In this document: piece by piece, positions 1 through 4,268 of the stretch
How positions within the stretch are numbered: position 1 is the first letter of the stretch
How the letters are laid out: each line of letters starts with the position of its first letter
From: an uncultured Peptococcaceae bacterium
GTDB taxonomy: Bacteria > Bacillota > Desulfitobacteriia > Desulfitobacteriales > Syntrophobotulaceae
Assembly (NCBI GenBank): GCA_937892995.1
Contig: CALBJS010000178.1
Span: 1 to 5,216, forward strand
DNA: 5,216 nucleotides
Reading direction: 5' to 3'
The notes under the pieces: model-generated
The model's input: the letters and a program-made list of their open reading frames with translations, nothing else
Told to the model about the DNA's origin: nothing
The model's database searches: none
Translations under genes and position numbers: made by a program

Positions 1-50
1 GCCGGCTCATAACCGGCTGGTCCCTGGTTCGATCCCAGGTGGGCCCACCA
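1..50 (+). tRNA. 3' part of a tRNA with CAU anticodon (elongator Met or Ile2), cut by window edge
   Basis: The window opens at the anticodon stem of a tRNA. The stem is 1-5/13-17 (GCCGG/CCGGC) and the seven-base loop CTCATAA places anticodon CAU at 8-10. A five-base variable loop follows (18-22). The T stem is 23-27/35-39 with the usual TTCGATC loop, then the 3' acceptor strand (40-46), discriminator A47 and an encoded CCA at 48-50. The 5' acceptor and D arm lie outside the window. It is not the initiator tRNA: the bottom of the anticodon stem lacks the three consecutive G-C pairs, and position 72 is C, so the initiator 1-72 mismatch is unlikely. Elongator Met and lysidine-modified Ile2 share this loop, and I cannot separate them without the 5' half. 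Confidence 0.93.
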
Positions 51-135
51 TATTTGATATACGTGGTTCGAATAGAAATAATCGAATAGCTTAGATCGAG
101 CATCAAATATTTGATATTAGATATTAAAACATGAA

Positions 136-163
136 CTCTGGCAGCCTGGCCAGGGTTTTATTG
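136..163 (+). terminator. Probable intrinsic terminator behind the tRNA
   Basis: CTCTGGC (136-142) pairs with GCCAGGG (149-155), with one T-G wobble, around a six-base loop. It is followed directly by TTTTATT. The stem is short and the T-run is broken by one A, so this is a moderate terminator. It lies about 85 bases after the tRNA CCA end and about 100 bases before trmK, so it probably separates the tRNA transcript from the trmK transcript. A core CCTGGCCAGG palindrome (145-154) offers an alternative fold. Confidence 0.5.
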
Positions 164-232
164 CTATATAACCATCGTCGGAGAATTAACTATCAATAAT
201 AAAGATGTTCTAAGCTAAAAATAAAGTAAGAA

Positions 233-249
233 TTTATTCTGTGAATAAA
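233..249. repeat. Short inverted repeat directly before the trmK ribosome-binding site
   Basis: TTTATTC (233-239) and GAATAAA (243-249) form a perfect 7-bp inverted repeat with a TGT spacer. It ends one base before the AAGGAAAG Shine-Dalgarno site (251-258) of trmK. It could be an operator or a small mRNA hairpin in the leader. Its A/T-only character makes chance origin possible. Confidence 0.4.
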
Positions 250-265
250 CAAGGAAAGTGATTCG

Positions 266-1090
266 ATGAATGATATGATAACTGGTGTAATAACTGATAG
301 TATTAAACTTGGGGCAAGACTACATACTATTGCTTCTTTAGTGCCGCCTGGTGCGAGCTTAGGGGACATAGGTACCGATCATGCTTACCTGCCGGTATAC
401 CTAGCCCAAAAGGGGATTATTTCCAAGGCTATTGGGGTAGATATACATAAGGGTCCTTATGAATCTGCCCGACAGACGGTAAGCAACTTTGGGTTTAGCG
501 ATAAAATTGATATTTGTTTGGGAAATGGCTTAGCTCCTCTTGCCAAAGGAGAGGTGGATACCTTGACTATAGCCGGAATGGGTGGTGCCACGATCTTGGA
601 TATTCTAGGCAGTAATCCCGCTGTGATGGAAGAAGTCTCTACCCTTATCCTTCAACCACAGGGTGCCGAAGCACGCGTGCGAAAAGAGCTTCTTTCCCAG
701 GGTTGGCAAATAAGAAATGAGTGTTTGGCTGAGGAAGATGGTAGGGTGTATACTGTGATTTCTTTTTCAAAATTTGAAGGGATGAGCGAGAAAGATATCG
801 TAGAGAGAGTTGAGGAGTTAACGACAAATTTTCGAGAAAGGACCCTGAATACAGGGAACACTGAAATTAATATTAACAACTTACGAAAAATTATTTGGCA
901 ATTAGGACCTTTAATCCTGAGAAAAAAGGAAAAACTCCTAGAAAATATTCTTAACGATGTTGTAGCTAAACAGCAAAAAGTTATCAAAGAAATGAGTAAA
1001 ACTGATCGAGAAGATGTCAAGATACGGGCAGATGGTCTGAAACAAGAAATTATTATTATGGAGGGGATACGGAAATGGCTATTTCAGTAG
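266..1090 (+). CDS. trmK: tRNA (adenine(22)-N1)-methyltransferase TrmK
   Basis: This 274-residue protein is a class I SAM-dependent methyltransferase of the TrmK (YqfN/DUF633) family, which makes m1A at position 22 in the D arm of bacterial tRNAs. The Rossmann core shows the family signature DIGTDHAYLP (34-43) for SAM binding, GVDI (57-60), GNGL (86-89), AGMGG (103-107), LILQPQ (127-132) and EEDGRVY (156-162). The charged, helical C-terminal part (about 173-274) fits the coiled-coil domain known from the family that helps bind tRNA. The start at 266 is supported by AAGGA at 251-255, ten bases upstream; the ATG at 275 is too far from it. The gene ends in TAG inside the next gene, which suggests translational coupling. 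The final base of the LQPN-like motif is Q instead of the usual N as I remember it. Adjacency to the Nif3 gene matches the yqfN-yqfO pair of Bacillus. No clear promoter is seen. Confidence 0.93.
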   Translation: MNDMITGVITDSIKLGARLHTIASLVPPGASLGDIGTDHAYLPVYLAQKGIISKAIGVDIHKGPYESARQTVSNFGFSDKIDICLGNGLAPLAKGEVDTLTIAGMGGATILDILGSNPAVMEEVSTLILQPQGAEARVRKELLSQGWQIRNECLAEEDGRVYTVISFSKFEGMSEKDIVERVEELTTNFRERTLNTGNTEININNLRKIIWQLGPLILRKKEKLLENILNDVVAKQQKVIKEMSKTDREDVKIRADGLKQEIIIMEGIRKWLFQ

Positions 1091-2262
1091 GCCAAGTAGA
1101 ACAATTTATCGAAAAGGTGGCTCCACGCTCCTGGGCGGAAGACTGGGATAATGCCGGTCTTCTAGTGGGGAGTAGTGCCCAGAGGGTAAATAAGATACTC
1201 CTTTCCTTGGATGCGACAATGGAAGTTGTGGACGAAGCCATCCAAGAAAAAGCAGATCTGATAATAGCACATCATCCTTTAATGTTTAAACCTCTTAAGA
1301 ATTTAAGGATGGATAATCAAGGAGCACTCCTTCCGCTGACTCTTTTCCGCAATGGGATCTCTTTCTATGCCTCCCATACTAACCTTGATCAATCTAGTCT
1401 TTCCTCCAGTCAGACCTTTAGCAATCTCTTAGGTTTAGAACAAACAGAGTATCTGGAGATTACTTCGGCGGAGAAACTGATAAAAATTGTAACCTTCGTT
1501 CCGGAAAAGGAAGTCGAAGTCGTCCGGCAAGCTCTTGCTAAGGAAGGAGTAGGTTCGGGAATCACAGTTGGTGAACATAGTGATAGTTATGTTGAATGTT
1601 TTTATCAGACTCAAGGGGAAGGGATGTTTCGAGCACTCTCCGGGGCGGAGCCAACCATCGGTAACATCGGGGAACTTACCAGGGTATCTGAGATCAGATT
1701 AGAAAGTATTGTAGAAGAAAGAGCCTTGGGCCGGGTAGTTAAAGCTCTACACCGAGCACATCCTTATGAAGAGCCTGCTTATGACCTCATCCCCTTGAAG
1801 AATACAGGAAAACGAAGAGGGTATGGTATGATAGGCTATTTGCCTGAACCTCAAAGCGTAGGAGAATTGTGGCAGAAATTTTTAGATAAAAGCCACAACG
1901 GCGAATGTAGTAATTCAAAGAAGATATTTCCGAATATTATTGATGATTTTTCTTCTGTTAGAGTAGCAGGAGATCGGAAAAGGAAAGTCAAGAAACTTGC
2001 CATCTCCAATGGTAGCGGAGGCAGCTTTGTTCAAAAAGCTATCTTTAAAGGAGCAGACCTCTATATTACAGGTGATCTGGACTACCATGGTGTCCTGGAT
2101 TCTCTGGAGGCGGGGATGGCGGTTATTGAACTAGGCCATTTCCTTAGCGAAATTCCTATGATCCAGTCGCTCTATGATTATCTGCGTAAAGATGAGACGA
2201 TGAATGAGGTGCAAATCGTGATCAGTTCTAAAAATAAGACTCCATGGGGAAAACGTGGATAA
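1075..2262 (+). CDS. yqfO: Nif3-like dinuclear metal-centre protein (YqfO family, GTP cyclohydrolase 1 type 2 homologue)
   Basis: This 395-residue protein belongs to the NIF3/YbgI/YqfO family of ring-forming dinuclear metal proteins. Their reaction is poorly defined; database names call them GTP cyclohydrolase 1 type 2 homologues. The N-terminal half carries DNAGLLVG (25-32), the ligand motif AHHPL (65-69; H66, H67) and HTNLD (101-105; D105). The C-terminal half carries SNGSGG (311-316), ITGDLDYH (331-338) and ELGHFLSE (352-359; H355 and E359). Together these give the expected set of metal ligands. Between them, about 134-245, sits the PII/CutA-like insertion typical of Firmicute YqfO, ending in HPYEEPAYDLIPL (229-241). 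The start at 1075 has GGAGGGG at 1060-1066, eight bases upstream, and overlaps trmK by 16 bp. The protein is somewhat longer than B. subtilis YqfO (about 373), partly through an extra polar stretch near 272-293. Its stop codon lies inside a DnaA-box-like 9-mer. Confidence 0.93.
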   Translation: MAISVGQVEQFIEKVAPRSWAEDWDNAGLLVGSSAQRVNKILLSLDATMEVVDEAIQEKADLIIAHHPLMFKPLKNLRMDNQGALLPLTLFRNGISFYASHTNLDQSSLSSSQTFSNLLGLEQTEYLEITSAEKLIKIVTFVPEKEVEVVRQALAKEGVGSGITVGEHSDSYVECFYQTQGEGMFRALSGAEPTIGNIGELTRVSEIRLESIVEERALGRVVKALHRAHPYEEPAYDLIPLKNTGKRRGYGMIGYLPEPQSVGELWQKFLDKSHNGECSNSKKIFPNIIDDFSSVRVAGDRKRKVKKLAISNGSGGSFVQKAIFKGADLYITGDLDYHGVLDSLEAGMAVIELGHFLSEIPMIQSLYDYLRKDETMNEVQIVISSKNKTPWGKRG

Positions 2263-2273
2263 AGTTATCAACA
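2254..2273. promoter_or_regulatory. Divergent pair of DnaA-box-like sites at the end of the Nif3 gene
   Basis: CGTGGATAA (2254-2262) reads TTATCCACG on the minus strand, one base off the DnaA consensus TTATNCACA. TTATCAACA (2265-2273) on the plus strand is also one mismatch away. The two are separated by 2 bp and form a near-perfect inverted repeat. The first covers the last two sense codons and the stop codon of the Nif3 gene. They gain weight from the perfect boxes 57 bp further on. Confidence 0.5.
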
Positions 2274-2329
2274 TAATCCAAGTGCTATTGTTCAGAGAAT
2301 GGCTAAAGAAGGGAGAAAAGCTGAAGAAC

Positions 2330-2361
2330 TTATCCACAAGTTATCCACATTTTGTGGATAG
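2330..2361. promoter_or_regulatory. Tight cluster of three DnaA boxes, two perfect
   Basis: Two perfect consensus boxes TTATCCACA lie in tandem at 2330-2338 and 2341-2349, spaced 11 bp start to start (about one helical turn). A third, at 2353-2361, reads CTATCCACA on the minus strand. The last two make a perfect inverted repeat, TATCCACA-TTT-TGTGGATA (2342-2360). DnaA, the replication initiator and a transcription regulator, binds such sites cooperatively. The cluster sits 180-210 bp upstream of the rnpB start, with no dnaA or dnaN gene visible here. It may be a DnaA-titrating or regulatory locus; which one is inference. Confidence 0.7.
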
Positions 2362-2370
2362 TTTCGAAAC
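2361..2370. repeat. 10-bp palindrome GTTTCGAAAC beside the DnaA boxes
   Basis: GTTTCGAAAC is a perfect palindrome that shares its first base with the last DnaA-like box. It could be a binding site for a dimeric protein acting with DnaA, or chance. I do not recognise it as a known operator. Confidence 0.35.
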
Positions 2371-2424
2371 GAAATAATTAGGAAATCGAAGAGAAAAGGG
2401 GATTATAATGGAATAAAATGTCAC

Positions 2425-2452
2425 TTGATTTTATATTTTATAATGTTATGCT
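2425..2452 (+). promoter_or_regulatory. Possible upstream SigA promoter for rnpB
   Basis: TTGATT (2425-2430) is followed after 16 bp by TATGCT (2447-2452), preceded by TG at 2444-2445 as in an extended -10. It would start a transcript near 2459, about 80 bases before the mature rnpB 5' end. The region is very AT-rich, so chance matches are likely. The promoter at 2505-2533 is the better candidate. Confidence 0.3.
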
Positions 2453-2487
2453 GTATTAGCACTCTTATTAGATGAGTAGGATATCAA

Positions 2488-2514
2488 ATTTGGTAAATAT
2501 TTATTTGACCAAAT
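2488..2514. repeat. Inverted repeat overlapping the rnpB -35 element
   Basis: ATTTGGT (2488-2494) and ACCAAAT (2508-2514) are perfect 7-bp inverted arms with a 13-base AT-rich spacer. The right arm overlaps the TTGACC -35 hexamer. It is a candidate operator for a dimeric regulator of rnpB, but no known family is suggested by the sequence. Confidence 0.4.
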
Positions 2515-2533
2515 ATCGATAATCTAGTACGAT
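2505..2533 (+). promoter_or_regulatory. SigA-type promoter of rnpB
   Basis: The -35 hexamer TTGACC (2505-2510) and -10 hexamer TACGAT (2528-2533) are separated by exactly 17 bp. Transcription would begin about seven bases downstream, at 2540. That is the first base of RNase P RNA helix P1, so no 5' processing would be needed. The agreement between hexamers, spacing and RNA start makes this convincing. Confidence 0.78.
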
Positions 2534-2539
2534 GTTGTG

Positions 2540-2915
2540 GCGAAGTTAACCGGATGGTCGCGGAGACTAGTACCGAAAGGTCGTCTCTGAGGAAAGTCCG
2601 AGCTCCATAGGGCAGGGTGCCGGGTAATTCCCGGTGGGGGTAACCCTAAGGAAAGTGCAACAGAAATATACCGCCCAATACACAGGTATTCCTGAGTATT
2701 GGGTAAGGGTGGAAAGGTGAGGTAAGAGCTCACCGGCAGTCAGGTAACTGGCTGGCCCTGCAAACCCCACCTGGAGCAAGACCAAATAGAGGAACAATGG
2801 AGTTGCCCGCTCTGTTCCCGGGTTAGGTCGCTTGAGGCTGTCGGTAACGGCAGTCCCAGATAGATGATCATCACCTCGTAAGAGGTACAGAACTCGGCTT
2901 ATAGGTTGACTTCGC
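2540..2915 (+). ncRNA. rnpB: RNase P RNA, class A
   Basis: This is the catalytic RNA of ribonuclease P, which removes 5' leaders from precursor tRNAs. Helix P1 closes the molecule: 2540-2551 (GCGAAGTTAACC) pairs with 2904-2915 (GGTTGACTTCGC) with one wobble. Conserved blocks appear in order: GAGGAAAGTCCG (2589-2600), AAGGAAAGTGC with ACAGAAA and ACCGCC, AAGGGTGGAAAGGTG, GGTAAGAGC inside the P10/P11 region, GGAGCAAGACCAAATAG, and the 3' signature ACAGAACTCGGCTTA. Helix P2 shows CCGAG/CTCGG where many class A RNAs have CCGGG/CCCGG, a paired change that keeps the helix. A hairpin near 2673-2702 (CCCAATAC with GTATTGGG) falls in the P8/P9 region. The GGT at 2821-2823 fits the L15 loop that pairs with tRNA CCA ends. 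Length is about 376 nt, normal for the class. Open reading frames on the opposite strand here are chance. Confidence 0.96.
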
Positions 2916-2947
2916 TCTACATATATGAGTTAATATCTCGGAAATAC

Positions 2948-2987
2948 AAGAACCCAGCAGCTACTTTATGTAGCTGTTGGGTTCTTT
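2948..2987. terminator. Strong hairpin terminator, likely bidirectional
   Basis: A 17-bp stem (2948-2964 with 2970-2986, one G-T wobble) has a five-base loop, TTTAT. The plus-strand side ends in GGGTTCTTT, which serves rnpB about 32 bases upstream. Read from the minus strand the stem ends in GGGTTCTT followed by GTATTT, and it lies 27 bases past the stop codon of the CBS-domain gene. It therefore probably ends both converging transcripts. The terminal T-tracts are short, so strength rests mainly on the stem. Confidence 0.82.
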
Positions 2988-3013
2988 GAGATAAGTATGG
3001 AAATAGGCGGGAC

Positions 3014-3463
3014 TTAATCTTCAATCAAGGTTTTAATGACATCCATCCTGCTTATAATCCCGATCATTTTTTCATTTTCCATAACAGGCAGGCGTTTGAC
3101 ATTTCTATTGATCATTAAGGTTGCGGCCTCTTCGATAGTGGCATCTTTGTTGATGGTTATAACATCTCGGGTCATAATTTCGGAGGCTTGCAAGGCAATT
3201 AACTTTTTAAAATCTGAATCGTATTGTTTGACCCCACGATAATAAATCAGTGCTCCTAAAAACCCGATTACATCAGGGATTCTGGGGTTTGTCTCCTTAT
3301 GCAACAAGTCGCCTTCGCTAATAATCCCGGCTAATTTGCCGGAGGAATCAACAACGGGTACCCCGGAAATTTTATTTTCGAATAAAGTTCTGGCTATTTC
3401 CTTGATTTCCGTATCTGGTTGGATTGTTATTACACTTGTTTGCATAATATCCATGACTTTCAT
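3014..3463 (-). CDS. Two-CBS-domain (Bateman module) protein
   Basis: This 149-residue cytosolic protein consists of little more than two CBS domains. CBS1 spans about residues 1-58 (VMDIMQTSVITIQPD near the start, VPVVDSSGKLAGIISEGDLL at 35-54). A linker at 59-92 includes FLGALIYYRG. CBS2 spans 93-148 (SEIMTRDVITINKDATIEEA, then LPVMENEKMIGIISRMDVIK). Paired CBS domains usually bind adenosine nucleotides such as AMP, ATP or SAM and act as energy or metabolite sensors. With no fused effector domain, the partner is unknown. The start at 3463 is set by AAGGAGG (3471-3477) with a seven-base spacer. The gene has its own upstream promoter and converges on rnpB, sharing a terminator. Domain assignment is firm; the biological role is not known. 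Confidence 0.92.
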   Translation of the reverse strand: MKVMDIMQTSVITIQPDTEIKEIARTLFENKISGVPVVDSSGKLAGIISEGDLLHKETNPRIPDVIGFLGALIYYRGVKQYDSDFKKLIALQASEIMTRDVITINKDATIEEAATLMINRNVKRLPVMENEKMIGIISRMDVIKTLIED

Positions 3464-3470
3464 AGCAATT

Positions 3471-3477
3471 CCTCCTT
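3471..3477 (-). promoter_or_regulatory. Ribosome-binding site of the CBS-domain gene
   Basis: The minus strand reads AAGGAGG, a perfect Shine-Dalgarno core, seven bases before the ATG at 3463. This fixes the start of the CBS-domain protein. Confidence 0.85.
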
Positions 3478-3542
3478 GGTTTCATTTCTTGCCCTTAGGA
3501 TTGTTTATAGGTTTGTTCTTATGATTACGACTTCTAACCTAC

Positions 3543-3551
3543 ATTATATCA
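3543..3551 (-). promoter_or_regulatory. Extended -10 promoter of the CBS-domain gene
   Basis: The minus strand reads TGATATAAT: a perfect TATAAT (3543-3548) with the extended TGn motif (TG at 3550-3551). No good -35 hexamer lies 16-18 bp upstream, which is common for extended -10 promoters. Transcription would start near 3536 and give a leader of about 70 bases. The element lies only about 30 bases past the DUF456 stop codon, so the CBS gene can be transcribed separately from its upstream neighbour. Confidence 0.65.
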
Positions 3552-3579
3552 CAAATGGTTTTTAGGAATTCTGTGGAAG

Positions 3580-4053
3580 TTAGATCCGCATGAAGAAATA
3601 AACGATCATTAAGAGTTCAGCACCTATTTTGACTATTGTGCCCCCTAAGATCCCTACAATAGTGCCAACACCAACTCGGAGTGCCTGATTGAAATCTTTT
3701 CTATTCAGAAATTCAGCCCCAACAGCACCGATAAAAGGCCCAATTACAATACCCAATGGTCCGAAGAATATACCAAGTATTGTGCCGATGATAGCACCCC
3801 AGGCGGCCTGTTTACTGCCACCGAAACGTTTTGTACCGGCTGCAGAGGCAAGATAATCGACAGAAAAAATTAAAACCAACACTAAGGCCTGTAGAAGAAA
3901 AAAGGAGGCATCTAGTGTTGCGAATTTCGTCATGAATCCATAGAGAAGCATGCCGGCGTAGATGAGGATGGCACCTGGTAAAAAGGGCAGAATAGTTCCC
4001 GCCAGACCGGCAATAAATAAGATAATGGCCAGAACCAAAGCTAAGGTTGCCAT
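3580..4053 (-). CDS. DUF456 family small membrane protein
   Basis: This 157-residue integral membrane protein is of the DUF456 (B. subtilis YqgC-like) family, whose function is unknown. Hydrophobic segments lie at about 4-19, 21-40, 50-68, a long glycine-rich stretch at 84-113 that may cross twice, and 124-153. Family-like motifs are GTILPFLPGAILIYAG (19-34), VDYLASAAGTKRFGGSKQAA (65-84) and FFGPLGIVIGPFIGAVGAEF (96-115). The Gly/Pro-rich repeats suggest glycine-zipper helix packing. I place the start at 4053, not at the in-frame ATG at 4101, because a perfect AAGGAGGG lies seven bases before 4053, and the hydrophobic first helix then begins at once. The gene lies between the MBL-fold gene and the CBS gene on the same strand, with wide gaps and no clear terminator before the CBS promoter. 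No pathway can be inferred. Confidence 0.88.
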   Translation of the reverse strand: MATLALVLAIILFIAGLAGTILPFLPGAILIYAGMLLYGFMTKFATLDASFFLLQALVLVLIFSVDYLASAAGTKRFGGSKQAAWGAIIGTILGIFFGPLGIVIGPFIGAVGAEFLNRKDFNQALRVGVGTIVGILGGTIVKIGAELLMIVYFFMRI

Positions 4054-4060
4054 ATTGACG

Positions 4061-4068
4061 CCCTCCTT
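4061..4068 (-). promoter_or_regulatory. Ribosome-binding site that decides the DUF456 start
   Basis: The minus strand reads AAGGAGGG, seven bases before the ATG at 4053. The longer frame starting at 4101 would translate through this site and has no comparable Shine-Dalgarno sequence, so the shorter 157-residue protein is preferred. Confidence 0.85.
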
Positions 4069-4085
4069 AGAAAGAGATGCAAGAT

Positions 4086-4172
4086 AGGAACAGAATAACA
4101 TAAGATATGAAATGTAGGCAACCCATTATTTTATCCGTCCTAAAATCATAGTATTCCAAAGGAACAGAATAA
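4086..4172. repeat. 13-bp direct repeat AGGAACAGAATAA in the DUF456 upstream region
   Basis: The plus strand carries AGGAACAGAATAA at 4086-4098 and again at 4160-4172, 74 bp apart start to start (about seven helical turns). Both copies lie between the MBL-fold gene and the DUF456 start. They could be two sites for a regulator that loops DNA, or the remnant of a small duplication. The 215 bases between the two genes otherwise show no convincing promoter or terminator. Confidence 0.5.
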
Positions 4173-4268
4173 ATAACAGGTGTCAAGGGAAGGGTTCCTT
4201 GGTCTGATTGCCGGATCTTTGGAACTGTGGACTAAAGTTATCAGATAGGGAGTTGGTTTTGCCTTTGC

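Noticed and set aside
1..50. Initiator tRNA-fMet
   Set aside because: The anticodon stem lacks the three G-C pairs next to the loop, and C at position 72 argues against the initiator 1-72 mismatch.
645..1241. Minus-strand open frames opposite trmK and the start of the Nif3 gene (645-827, 652-1020, 1056-1241)
   Set aside because: They lie fully opposite strongly supported genes, have no recognisable domains, and are explained as shadows of those genes.
2131..2337. Minus-strand 68-residue frame across the Nif3 gene end
   Set aside because: It overlaps the conserved C-terminal coding part of Nif3 and the DnaA-box cluster, and its composition is not protein-like.
2524..2797. Minus-strand frames opposite rnpB
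   Set aside because: The plus strand is clearly RNase P RNA; antisense frames over rnpB are a classic false annotation.
3036..3524. Plus-strand frames opposite the CBS-domain gene
   Set aside because: Hydrophobic shadows of the CBS codons. The minus-strand protein has two clear CBS domains and a perfect Shine-Dalgarno site.
4054..4101. N-terminal extension of the DUF456 protein from an ATG at 4101
   Set aside because: The extension would be translated through a perfect AAGGAGGG that sits ideally for the ATG at 4053, and it resembles no family sequence.
4181..4186. Perfect TTGACA on the minus strand upstream of DUF456
   Set aside because: No -10-like hexamer occurs 15-19 bp downstream, so I do not call it a promoter.
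4184..4201. Small hairpin CAAGG...CCTTG as terminator of the MBL-fold gene
   Set aside because: Only 5-7 bp of stem, with no T-run on either strand after it, and about 70 bases past the stop codon.
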